From: G965212025 sp965212025
GTDB lineage: Bacteria > Pseudomonadota > Gammaproteobacteria > Poriferisulfidales > Oxydemutatoraceae
NCBI GenBank assembly: GCA_965212025.1
Contig: OZ243039.1
Location: 434,001 to 498,000, forward strand
Length of the DNA stretch: 64,000 nt
Direction of reading: 5' to 3'
The position numbers and the translations under genes were made by a program. Below are positions 44,591 to 52,786 of this stretch, piece after piece. The notes beneath the pieces are model-generated. The model ran no database searches. It saw only the letters and a program-made list of their open reading frames with translations, and was not told the origin of the DNA. The first letter of the stretch is position 1. Each line of letters begins with the position of its first letter.

Positions 44591-45408
44591 TCAGAGAAAA
44601 TACTTTTGATGCATCTGATGTCAAAACGGGTCGTCTGATCCGGAGTGACCCAAAATTCATGGCGAACATCCTGATATCCGAGGCGTTTGGCAACCGCGGC
44701 GTATCTGCCAGACTTGAGAAGCAAATTTTTGGTGCTGAATTGACCCAACACACCCACCCGGTAAATCGTGACCTCTGATTCTCCGTCAGACGTCAGATAC
44801 ACAGTTCGCAGCTTATCCGCCTCCTGGATCTGTTTCAGCAGAAGAGTGCTTTGTTTATCAATTTCCTGACCGTGGAGGCCATGGTCTTTGATCATGGATA
44901 ATAATTTTCTCGCACGCTTTCGAGCCTCTGGGTCAAACAGCGCTTTTGGATCGCCCAGGTAAGCTTGAAGGTTTTTGTGCGCATCCACATAGAAAGTAAC
45001 GTATTCGACTCCTTCAATCCCTGCTTTGAGCTGTTGATCGAGAGCCGCCAGCTGCTTATAAAGCCGCAAAGCCGGAATCCAGTCCTGCGCCTCCCGGTCA
45101 CTTTGTGCCTGGCGCAACAAATCGGCAATCTTTAAGGTATTTTTTTGCCGGGCAATCTGCGACAGGAAGTCGCTGACAAACTTCCTGGTTTTCTGATCGA
45201 TGTTCCGCAGCTTGGCTGTCCGCTGCAGAGCCAGCTGGGCATCGTCCCATTTGCCAGCGCCATAAGCGGTCATTGCCTGCGACATCAGCCTCTGAACTTT
45301 CTGCGAGGGTTCCCCGACAGCATGACTATATGGCACGAGGAACATCACGACTGCAAACAATATGCACCCCAGGCATCCAGGCAACAACACGGACTGCCGC
45401 TTAGTCAT
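44587..45408 (-). CDS. Exported helical-repeat protein with PEGA-like C-terminus
   Basis: This 273-residue protein has a signal or membrane-anchor segment (LLPGCLGCILFAVVMFLVPYSHA). TPR-like helices follow (LMSQAMTAYGAGKWDDAQLA, DREAQDWIPALRLYKQLAAL). A C-terminal beta domain resembles a PEGA unit (VLGQFSTKNLLLKSGRYAAV followed by RLGYQDVRHEFWV). I prefer ATG 45408, since the TTG at 45432 only adds polar residues before the signal. No family name can be given. It is tightly linked to the PEGA/FGE gene (ATGA overlap). Confidence 0.65.
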   Translation of the reverse strand: MTKRQSVLLPGCLGCILFAVVMFLVPYSHAVGEPSQKVQRLMSQAMTAYGAGKWDDAQLALQRTAKLRNIDQKTRKFVSDFLSQIARQKNTLKIADLLRQAQSDREAQDWIPALRLYKQLAALDQQLKAGIEGVEYVTFYVDAHKNLQAYLGDPKALFDPEARKRARKLLSMIKDHGLHGQEIDKQSTLLLKQIQEADKLRTVYLTSDGESEVTIYRVGVLGQFSTKNLLLKSGRYAAVAKRLGYQDVRHEFWVTPDQTTRFDIRCIKSIFSE

Positions 45409-45577
45409 CTGGTTTTTTTGATTGACAATCAACGGAAGCTGACGTGCAACTCAGACCAGCCCTCTTGAAAAAGACCGAGCAAAATCTGTACGGCTTATTG
45501 CTATACGAGCCGGGAAAACAAATTTGCCATTACAGCCGCCGGTCGAAGGGAAGCAGGAAAATCACCATGACCTGCCT

Positions 45578-46792
45578 TCAGGTTCCTTCAGAGTAGCCCG
45601 TGTCGGAAAAATATATCTTTTTCAGTTCGTTGTGGAGCTGGCGATACTGGTTTTCCACAGTCCCTTCCAGTGTCACTGTTTGATCCTTAATTGCGACCAC
45701 CTGAGGTTGCAGTTCCACTTCCAAAGCCAAACCCAACTCTTTTAAGGCCTCGTCATGTATTTTTGACGCGCCATAGTCTTTCACCGAACTGTAAAGACCG
45801 GCCGCCCCAACGGCGGCGGCACCAAGTCCAACCGTAGCGGTTCCCGGACTGTTATTACGGTTTGCGGCAACAGCGGCACCGGCAACCAGTAGCAGTGTGC
45901 TCAACACGCCCTTGAACAGCGCTGACGAGCGAGCTTTGGAGCGCATCTCAAGCTCTGCCTGACTGTTTTTCCCCCAATCAAAATACGAAGCGGATATGTC
46001 AACGGCAAATTGCCCGTAATAGTTCTGCAAGACATCCAGAAAGAAGTCGTCTCGCTCTTTTATCGACAGGACGCGCCGGTAAATGGGGTCATTGTCCGCC
46101 GGAAGCCCAAGCAATTTATAACGACCACGCTTTTTTTCCAGATAGCCGCTGAAAGATTCCTTGACAAACACCTCCGCAAAACGAAGTTCCGAGATTTTCC
46201 TGATTTCCCGAAGCTCATCGGCTTCTTTTTTATTACGAACGACCAGCAGATCCTCGGCAATTTCTGTGAAGACCTCTGCAAATGGCTTTTCAGTCTTTGC
46301 CAGAGAATACGCGACATCGCTCACTTCTCCTTTATAGGTTTTTTTCAGCCAGACGCGTCCGGTTCCGTCAAAAGCGGTCACTTCCAGCTTTAAAACGGCT
46401 CCGTTGGACTCAAGAATTTTCGCTTTTACCAACACATCTACGACCGCAAGACGCGGCACCACCCACGCGTTACGCCAAGCATGAGTTTTTTCCAAGGCAT
46501 TTCTCAGCCTTAAGGGTAAATATCTCGCCTCTGCCTTGCGTACTTCAGGAAAAACTTCCCCATTCTTGACTTTCTTCTCATCAATATTCGGGTCAAATTC
46601 AAGAACGCCGATGTCCAGGTAGTCGTCTGCCGAAATCTCCACGGGTGGCTTTTCGGAAAAGTCGTATGTCGACAACAAAGAGCTGTTGTTGCCGGTGGCC
46701 GCACACCCCGTCAAGAAAATCACGCTGAACACCGCTATGTATGGATTTCTACACACTTTCTCACTTACCTTTTTGGTATTTGCGATACTCAT
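45578..46792 (-). CDS. Predicted lipoprotein of the vWA/ExbB cluster
   Basis: This 404-residue protein has a lipoprotein signal (VFSVIFLTGCAA). A large periplasmic region includes VLEFDPNIDEKKVKNGEVFP and DVLVKAKILESNGAVLKLEV, reminiscent of outer-membrane-associated lipoproteins. An Ala/Gly-rich hydrophobic stretch lies near residue 310 (VLSTLLLVAGAAVAANR), then a Gly-rich turn and a final beta region. ATG 46792 overlaps the end of the repeat-protein gene by 32 bp; a longer frame to 46843 is unlikely. Function unknown, but its presence suggests the complex reaches the outer membrane. Confidence 0.65.
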   Translation of the reverse strand: MSIANTKKVSEKVCRNPYIAVFSVIFLTGCAATGNNSSLLSTYDFSEKPPVEISADDYLDIGVLEFDPNIDEKKVKNGEVFPEVRKAEARYLPLRLRNALEKTHAWRNAWVVPRLAVVDVLVKAKILESNGAVLKLEVTAFDGTGRVWLKKTYKGEVSDVAYSLAKTEKPFAEVFTEIAEDLLVVRNKKEADELREIRKISELRFAEVFVKESFSGYLEKKRGRYKLLGLPADNDPIYRRVLSIKERDDFFLDVLQNYYGQFAVDISASYFDWGKNSQAELEMRSKARSSALFKGVLSTLLLVAGAAVAANRNNSPGTATVGLGAAAVGAAGLYSSVKDYGASKIHDEALKELGLALEVELQPQVVAIKDQTVTLEGTVENQYRQLHNELKKIYFSDTGYSEGT

Positions 46793-48002
46793 TCCACAAG
46801 TTTTTCCGCACCTCTGGATCCGTCTCTTTCGTGGCCAATTCACGCAACTGCCTCGCCACTATATCATCGTTCTCGCCACCGCCGATGTCCGGCGGTGGCG
46901 GCAAGTCTTTCGTAGAACCGGAGCGCTTTTTGCCGCCAGTCAGGCCTTCGTCAGGAAACACAGACCCAGCGTTCGGCGAGGCTTCCCCTGCATTGCCAGC
47001 ACTGTTACCGCCAGCACTGTCACCACTGTCACCACTGCCTCCTCCTCCGCCACCGCCTGCACTACCGCCACCGCCTGAAGCGACAGATTTTTGTTCTATT
47101 TCGATGCGCGCTTTTAACAAGACCTCGTCAAGATAGTTCAACCCTTGCTCGAATGGTTCCGGTGGCTGAGCCGCTTCGGGCGGTTCGGGCGGCTTTGCTG
47201 CCTCAGGTGACTCCGGTGGCTGAGCCGCTTCGGATGGTTCTGCCAGCTTTGCTGCCTCCGGCGGTGGCTGAGCCGCTTCGGATGGTTCTGCCGGCTTCGC
47301 TGCCTCACGTGACTCCGGTGGCTGATCCGCTTCGGATGGTTCTGCCGGCTTTGCTGCCTCACGTGACTCCGGTGGCTGAGCCGCTTCGGATGGTTCTGCC
47401 GGCTTTGCTGCCTCACGTGACTCCGGTGGCTGAGCCGCTTCGGATGGTTCTGCCAGCTTTGCTGCCTCACGTGACTCCGGTGGCTGATCCACTTCGGATG
47501 GTTCTGCCGGCTTCGCTGCCTCACGTGACTCCGGTGGCTGAGCCGCTTCGGATGGTTCTGCCGGCTTCGCTGCCTCACGTGACTCCGGTGGCTGAGCCGC
47601 TTCGGATGGTTCTGCCAGCTTCGCTGCCTCACGTGACTCCGGTGGCTGAGCCGCTTCGGATGGTTCTGCCGGCTTCGCTGCCTCACGTGACTCCGGTGGC
47701 TGAGCCGCTTCGGATGGTTCTGCCGGCTTCGCTGCCTCACGTGACTCCGGTGGCTGAGCCGCTTCGGATGGTTCTGCCGGCTTCGCTGCCTCACGTGACT
47801 CCGGTGGCTGAGCCGCTTCGGATGGTTCTGCCGGCTTCGCTGCCTCACGTGACTCCGGTGGCTGAGCCGCTTCGGATGGTTCTGCCAGCTTTGCTGCCTG
47901 ATTCCTGGTGGTACTTATTTTATCGGGACTAAACCAGAATTCGCCCGCTTCGGTCTGCTCCATGGCAACAACAGACGCAATAAAAAGAATGAGTACCAGC
48001 AC
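46761..48002 (-). CDS. Secreted or membrane-anchored Pro/Glu/Ala repeat protein
   Basis: This 413-residue protein begins the vWA/ExbB cluster. After a short hydrophobic N-terminus (LVLILFIASVVA) it has about 14 copies of the 18-residue unit AAKPAEPSEAAQPPESRE (residues about 36-285). A charged helix (GLNYLDEVLLKARIEIEQK), a glycine-rich linker (GGGGSAGGGGGGGSGDSGD) and a C-terminal basic helix (KNLWNEYRKYQKGK) follow. Such repeats make an extended rod, like the periplasm-spanning spacer of TonB. GTG 48002 is the start in this frame; no good ribosome-binding site is seen, so the true N-terminus may differ. Repeat number is likely to vary between strains. Confidence 0.6.
   Translation of the reverse strand: MLVLILFIASVVAMEQTEAGEFWFSPDKISTTRNQAAKLAEPSEAAQPPESREAAKPAEPSEAAQPPESREAAKPAEPSEAAQPPESREAAKPAEPSEAAQPPESREAAKPAEPSEAAQPPESREAAKLAEPSEAAQPPESREAAKPAEPSEAAQPPESREAAKPAEPSEVDQPPESREAAKLAEPSEAAQPPESREAAKPAEPSEAAQPPESREAAKPAEPSEADQPPESREAAKPAEPSEAAQPPPEAAKLAEPSEAAQPPESPEAAKPPEPPEAAQPPEPFEQGLNYLDEVLLKARIEIEQKSVASGGGGSAGGGGGGGSGDSGDSAGGNSAGNAGEASPNAGSVFPDEGLTGGKKRSGSTKDLPPPPDIGGGENDDIVARQLRELATKETDPEVRKNLWNEYRKYQKGK
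47150..47900 (-). repeat. 54-bp coding minisatellite (about 14 units)
   Basis: Near-identical 54-bp tandem units encode the 18-residue repeat. Most differences are single bases (Pro/Leu at position 4; Ala-Ala, Val-Asp or Ala-Asp near position 10-11). The two units nearest the 3' end of the gene have diverged more, and one is shortened to 16 residues. Because 54 is divisible by three, all frames stay open, which explains long false frames on both strands. Confidence 0.95.
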
Positions 48003-48201
48003 AATGGCAAGTATATTTCACTTCGTTTTATAGGGAAGGATGGCGTACCACGGCATGAGCCTGCCCTTGGGAGAAAAAATACCGAAAACAGAACCTGCCC
48101 CTCGGCAAACAAGAGGGACAGAGCCGAGACCCTTTCTTGCTGTTTGCCAGTATCTGGGCGCGATATCGCTTCCGGGTCTAAACCGTGTGTCCCCTACAGC
48201 T

Positions 48202-49422
48202 TCAGCCGCCAAAATCGTCAAACATGACGTTTTCCGGGTCAACACCCAGATCATCCAGCATCTTGATAACGGCACTGTTCATCATGGGCGGACCACAAAT
48301 GTAGTACTCGCAGTCTTCAGGAGCAGGATGGTCGTGCAAATAATTCTCATACAGTACCTGATGGATGAAACCGGTGTATCCCTTCCAATTGTCCTCTGGC
48401 TGCGGCTCAGACATGGCGACGTACCAATTGAAATTTTCATGATCTTCAGCCAGACCGTCATAATCTTCTTTGAAAAACAATTCACGCAGACTCCTTGCGC
48501 CATACCAGAAACTGATTTTGCGCTCGCTGCCCAGTCTTTTCAGTTGATCAAAAATATGCGAGCGCATCGGAGCCATTCCGGCTCCACCGCCAACGAAAAT
48601 CATTTCTTTTTGCGTGTCTTTGGCGAAAAAATCCCCGAAGGGACCAGCAATTTTCACTTGCGCCCCGGGCTTTAAGGAAAAAATATACGCACTCATAATC
48701 CCCGGCGGAATATCCTTGGTACCAGGCGGCGGGGTCGCAATTCGCACATTCAGCATGATCATTCCCTTCTCGTCCGGGAAATTCGCCATGGAGTAGGCAC
48801 GACTGCACACCTCCTCAACGCGCGATTCCAGTTTCCACATTTTGAAATGATCCCACACGTCCCGGTATTCTTCCTCAATGTCAAAGTCAGCAAAGCGAAC
48901 ATGGTGAGTCGGACATTGAATCTGGACGAACCCCCCTGCACGAAAACTCACGTCTTCACCTGGCGGCAATTCCAGAACCAGGTTTTTAATCATCGTCGCC
49001 ACGTTCTCGTTGGAGCGGACGGTACAGAGCCACTCACCGCAACCAAAGACTTCCCGATCCAGCTCAATTTCCATGTCCCGTTTAACGGTGAGCTGGCAGG
49101 ACAGCCGATACCCCTCGCGAGCACTGGCTTTATTGATATGCGAAGTCTCGGTAGAAAGGATCGTGCCGCCCCCGGACAGAACTTTGACGCGACATTGGCC
49201 ACAGGTTCCCCCACCTCCGCAAGCCGAAGAGACAAACAATTTTTGTTCAGCAAGTGCCAGCAGCAACTTGGTGCCAACCGGTGTGCTGATTTTCTTCTCC
49301 TGGTTAATGTTGAGCAGAACATCGCCAGAGGACACCAGCTTATCGCGTGCAAAAAGAATGACACCGACCAAAAGCAACACAATGAACGTGAAAAAAAACA
49401 CGCCAAGCCCAACTTCCAGCAT
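48202..49422 (-). CDS. nqrF: Na+-translocating NADH:quinone reductase subunit F
   Basis: This 406-residue NADH-oxidising subunit has an N-terminal helix (FFFTFIVLLLVGVILF) and a 2Fe-2S ferredoxin domain with SSACGGGGTCGQCRVKV plus a later Cys (GYRLSCQL). The FAD site is RAYSMANFPDEKG and the NADH site VGGGAGMAPMRSHIFDQLK. The C-terminus ends in NVMFDDFGG, typical of NqrF. It is last of the nqr operon, 17 bp after nqrE. No apbE, the flavin transferase often found next to nqr, follows. Confidence 0.97.
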   Translation of the reverse strand: MLEVGLGVFFFTFIVLLLVGVILFARDKLVSSGDVLLNINQEKKISTPVGTKLLLALAEQKLFVSSACGGGGTCGQCRVKVLSGGGTILSTETSHINKASAREGYRLSCQLTVKRDMEIELDREVFGCGEWLCTVRSNENVATMIKNLVLELPPGEDVSFRAGGFVQIQCPTHHVRFADFDIEEEYRDVWDHFKMWKLESRVEEVCSRAYSMANFPDEKGMIMLNVRIATPPPGTKDIPPGIMSAYIFSLKPGAQVKIAGPFGDFFAKDTQKEMIFVGGGAGMAPMRSHIFDQLKRLGSERKISFWYGARSLRELFFKEDYDGLAEDHENFNWYVAMSEPQPEDNWKGYTGFIHQVLYENYLHDHPAPEDCEYYICGPPMMNSAVIKMLDDLGVDPENVMFDDFGG

Positions 49423-49439
49423 TTACCTGCCTGCCCGCA

Positions 49440-50048
49440 TCAAAGCTGCACCCCGGAAAAAGCCATGAAGCCCAGGGACATCAGCCCTACCGTAATAAAA
49501 GTAATGCCCAGACCACGCAGTCCTTCCGGCACATTGCTGTATTTCAGTTTTTCCCGTACGCCGGCCAAAGCCACAATTGCAAGCGCCCAGCCAAAACCGG
49601 AGCCAACACCATAAATCACGCTTTCACTGAAATTGTAGTCACGCTCCACCATAAACAGTGAGCCTCCCAAAATCGCGCAATTCACGGTAATCAGTGGTAA
49701 AAATATCCCCAAAGCGTTGTACAAGGCCGGAAAATAACGATCCAGAACCATTTCCAGAATCTGCACAACGGCAGCAATGACTCCTATATAACTGATCAGC
49801 CCGAGAAACCTCAGGTCAACATCAGGCAATCCCAGCCAGGACAGGCTGCCAGCATTCAGGAGGTACTGGTAAATCAGGTTGTTCAACGGGACTGTCAGGG
49901 TTTGCACCACGATAACCGCGATGCCCAGACCAAAGGCATTCACCATCGTTTTGGAAATCGCCAGGAAAGTGCACATGCCGAGAAAAAAAGCCAAGGCCAG
50001 GTTCTCGACAAAAACCGCCCGCAGGAAAAGACTCAGTGCCGCTTCCAT
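49440..50048 (-). CDS. nqrE: Na+-translocating NADH:quinone reductase subunit E
   Basis: This 202-residue integral membrane subunit has six helices. One carries ITVNCAILGGSLF, whose Cys helps hold the intramembrane 2Fe-2S centre with NqrD. The N-terminus ALSLFLRAVFVENLALAFFL is family-typical. An 86-bp spacer, the longest inside the operon, separates it from nqrD. NqrD and NqrE are homologous to each other and to Rnf subunits, but the complete nqrABCDEF order settles the name. Confidence 0.97.
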   Translation of the reverse strand: MEAALSLFLRAVFVENLALAFFLGMCTFLAISKTMVNAFGLGIAVIVVQTLTVPLNNLIYQYLLNAGSLSWLGLPDVDLRFLGLISYIGVIAAVVQILEMVLDRYFPALYNALGIFLPLITVNCAILGGSLFMVERDYNFSESVIYGVGSGFGWALAIVALAGVREKLKYSNVPEGLRGLGITFITVGLMSLGFMAFSGVQL

Positions 50049-50134
50049 TTTCAGTCTTTGTGGTTCATGGGGAGGAAAGCGTCAGACAGCTATGCCAGAA
50101 AACGCCGCAGGATCAGTCATCAGTCACCCAAGCC

Positions 50135-50782
50135 TCAGTTTTTCGCTCTGGCGACCGTAAAGTCCGCCTGTTCCACTTGTAGCGGACGCTTGCTGCGGAC
50201 GACCCAAATCATGAGGCCAATAATGAAAAAAGCACTCGGCGGCAACAGCATCATCCCGTTCGGGTAATACCAGCCACCCTCTGTGCTCAAAGGCAATATC
50301 GTATAACCAAGCAGCGTCCCGGAACCAAACAATTCCCGTATCACAGCAACCAGCAGCAGTACCAGACTGTAACCCAGGCCGTTGCCAAGCCCATCCAGAA
50401 AACTCTCCCAAGGCGGGTTTTGCATGGCAAACGCTTCAGCGCGCCCCATGACGATGCAGTTGGTCACAATCAACCCGACAAACACTGACAGGGTTTTACT
50501 CAGTTCATACGTGTAAGCCTGCAACAACTGGTCAGCCACGATGACCAGTGAAGAAATAATCGTCATTTGCACAATGATGCGAACATTGGTCGGCACATGG
50601 TTACGAATGATGCTGATCGTGACGTTGGACAGTGCCACCACGCAGGTCAATGCCAAACACATCATCAGCGCGGCGCTGACCTTGGACGTCACCGCCAAAG
50701 CTGAACAAATCCCCAGCACCTGCAAAGTGATGGGGTTATTGTCAACCAGCGGGTCGAGCAGTATTTCCTTGTTTTTAGTCAT
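50135..50782 (-). CDS. nqrD: Na+-translocating NADH:quinone reductase subunit D
   Basis: This 215-residue membrane subunit starts DPLVDNNPITLQVLGICSAL. VGLIVTNCIVMGRAEAFAM supplies the partner Cys of the intramembrane iron-sulfur site. The C-terminal helix IIGLMIWVVRSK is followed by a short polar tail. ATG 50782 overlaps the nqrC stop by 4 bp. Confidence 0.97.
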   Translation of the reverse strand: MTKNKEILLDPLVDNNPITLQVLGICSALAVTSKVSAALMMCLALTCVVALSNVTISIIRNHVPTNVRIIVQMTIISSLVIVADQLLQAYTYELSKTLSVFVGLIVTNCIVMGRAEAFAMQNPPWESFLDGLGNGLGYSLVLLLVAVIRELFGSGTLLGYTILPLSTEGGWYYPNGMMLLPPSAFFIIGLMIWVVRSKRPLQVEQADFTVARAKN

Positions 50783-51567
50783 AAGTTCGCTCCCTCGCTA
50801 TCAAGCTTGGAGTGCGCTGGAGGTCGTTTTACCCTTCCCTCACGAAGCCGGGTGAGAAAATCCCCATAACCCAGCTCTCCACTCCAGAAATTTATCAAAT
50901 TACTGACCCCGCGACTCGTCAAAGTGGCACCGGAAATTCCGTCCACTTTGCAGTCGGCATTCCTGGCACCAGGAAGTAGCTTCCCCTTTATGACTTCGAT
51001 ACACAACTTGCCGCTGTTGTCATACAAGTGCTTCCCCTCCCACAAACCTTGCCAGGCAGGATTGTCCACTTCACCACCCAAACCGGGCGTTTCCTTCTGA
51101 TCATAAAACCTCAAGCCATACACCGTCTTGCCATCCCCTTCCAAAGCGAGAAAACCATACATGGTCGACCACAGACCATAGCCGTATACCGGCAGTGCCA
51201 CTTTGTCCAGACGCCCGTCATGGTAGACCAGATACACTCGGCGGTAACGTGGCAACGTCTGGATGCCCGCAATATCCTGCGCAGGAGTCAGTTGCGTGTC
51301 AGGGGCATCCTTCAGAAGTTGTTCTGACACCCACTCGCCGCTTTGTAAATCCAGCACTCCGGTCTCTATTTTCTGGAAGGCCTCTTCTGTGTTGACTTCT
51401 GGCTCATAAAGGCCGACCACCTCCAACACGTTTTTTTGTATATCAAGCTCGCGATTGTGTTCCTGACGGCTTTTCAGTGCCACCGCAAAACTCGAAACCA
51501 CGATCGAACAAACGAGGCAAACCGCCAAGATTACCAGCACAGTCTGCCTGACTGTCTCTTTAGCCAC
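50779..51567 (-). CDS. nqrC: Na+-translocating NADH:quinone reductase subunit C
   Basis: This 262-residue subunit has one N-terminal helix (VLVILAVCLVCSIVVSSFAV) and a periplasmic FMN-binding domain. The covalent flavin site is VDGISGATLTSRGV, where the Thr of SGAT is attached to FMN by ApbE in characterised enzymes. The start overlaps nqrB by 8 bp. Confidence 0.97.
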   Translation of the reverse strand: MAKETVRQTVLVILAVCLVCSIVVSSFAVALKSRQEHNRELDIQKNVLEVVGLYEPEVNTEEAFQKIETGVLDLQSGEWVSEQLLKDAPDTQLTPAQDIAGIQTLPRYRRVYLVYHDGRLDKVALPVYGYGLWSTMYGFLALEGDGKTVYGLRFYDQKETPGLGGEVDNPAWQGLWEGKHLYDNSGKLCIEVIKGKLLPGARNADCKVDGISGATLTSRGVSNLINFWSGELGYGDFLTRLREGRVKRPPAHSKLDSEGANL

Positions 51568-52786
51568 CAGCGTAGCGCCGCATTCTTTTGCGCGTATTCA
51601 TTTTCGTGACCACATAATCGATGGAAGGTGCAAACATATTGGCAAATATGATCGCCAGCATCATCCCTTCAGGGAAGGCTGGGTTGACTACCCGAATCAT
51701 CACCACCATGAACCCAATGAGAAAACCAAAAATCCAACGCCCGCCTTTTGTCGCCGCAGCCGAAACCGGATCCGTCGCCATATAGACCATGCCAAAAGCA
51801 AACCCACCTGTCACCAGATGCCAGTACCAAGGCATGGAGAACATCGGGTTCGTGTTGCTGCCAATAAACTCAAACAGCATGGCGGTAACCACCATACCAA
51901 AAAACACGCCCAGAATAATGCGCCAGGAAGCAATTCTCATCCACACGAGGAAAGCGCCTCCCAAAAAGCAGCCAAGTGCCGAGGTTTCCCCCAGGGAACC
52001 GGGAATGATGCCAATAAATGCATTCCACCAGCTATAACCTGCGGTCAGCACGCCCGGGATGCCCACTTCCGCTGCCAGACCCAGCGGCGTGGCACCACTG
52101 TATCCATCCACCGCAACCCAGACCGCCTCCCCCGTCATGGAAGCCGGATACGCAAAATATAAAAAAGCTCTGCCGGTCAACGCAGGGTTCAAAAAATTCA
52201 TTCCCGAACCGCCAAAAACTTCCTTTCCGATCACGACCCCAAAGCTAATGCCAAGCGCAACCAGCCAAAGTGGAATGTCAGGGGGCAAAGTCAAAGTATA
52301 GAGAATGGAGGTCACCAAAAACCCTTCATTTACTTCGTGACCCCGCACCGTGGCAAAAATCACTTCCCATAAGCCACCAACCAGCACAGTTACCACATAA
52401 ATCGGCAAGAAGCAGAGAAAGCCAAACAGGAAACAGGACAACAGACTTTGCGGGTCGGGCGATAGCCCGAAAGTCGCGAGCAGGGTGCTGCGCCAACCGC
52501 CAGACCACTCCCCGCCACCCAAAGCAAGCGCCAGGTGCGCCTGATAACCCGTGTTGTACCAGGCCATTAAAATGCAAGGCAAGGTGGCCAATACGACGTA
52601 GGACATGACCCGCTTAATGTCCAGAGCGTCGCGAATATGAGGTGCCCGCTGGGTAACCGCGTTGGTCCAAAAAATGAAGCTGTCCACCATTTCAAATATT
52701 GGGAGATACTTTTTCCAGGGACCATCAGCCTCGAATTTCGCCCCTAGACGGAACCAAAGGCCTGGTTTTTTCTCTCTGTTTGCCAT
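51560..52786 (-). CDS. nqrB: Na+-translocating NADH:quinone reductase subunit B
   Basis: This 408-residue polytopic subunit holds the main sodium path. The FMN-attachment motif appears as VDGYSGATPLGLAAE. Other conserved segments are PNIPLW-type helix starts (LPPDIPLWLVALGISFG) and EVFGGSGMNFLNPALTGRAFL. The cytoplasmic N-terminus precedes about ten helices. The start shares one base with the nqrA stop (TGATG arrangement). It probably sets, with the other subunits, a sodium-motive force used by the cell. Confidence 0.97.
   Translation of the reverse strand: MANREKKPGLWFRLGAKFEADGPWKKYLPIFEMVDSFIFWTNAVTQRAPHIRDALDIKRVMSYVVLATLPCILMAWYNTGYQAHLALALGGGEWSGGWRSTLLATFGLSPDPQSLLSCFLFGFLCFLPIYVVTVLVGGLWEVIFATVRGHEVNEGFLVTSILYTLTLPPDIPLWLVALGISFGVVIGKEVFGGSGMNFLNPALTGRAFLYFAYPASMTGEAVWVAVDGYSGATPLGLAAEVGIPGVLTAGYSWWNAFIGIIPGSLGETSALGCFLGGAFLVWMRIASWRIILGVFFGMVVTAMLFEFIGSNTNPMFSMPWYWHLVTGGFAFGMVYMATDPVSAAATKGGRWIFGFLIGFMVVMIRVVNPAFPEGMMLAIIFANMFAPSIDYVVTKMNTRKRMRRYAGG

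Noticed and set aside
47150..47900. Possible CRISPR array from the regular repeats
   Set aside because: The units are contiguous, with no unique spacers, and encode protein in frame; no cas genes are near.
47138..47932. Long open frames on both strands across the 54-bp repeats (basic RQNHPKRLSH-type and HVTPVAEPLR-type products)
   Set aside because: They are by-products of a repeat unit divisible by three. The Pro/Glu/Ala frame continues into non-repetitive anchor and linker sequence and joins the next gene by overlap, so it is the real one.
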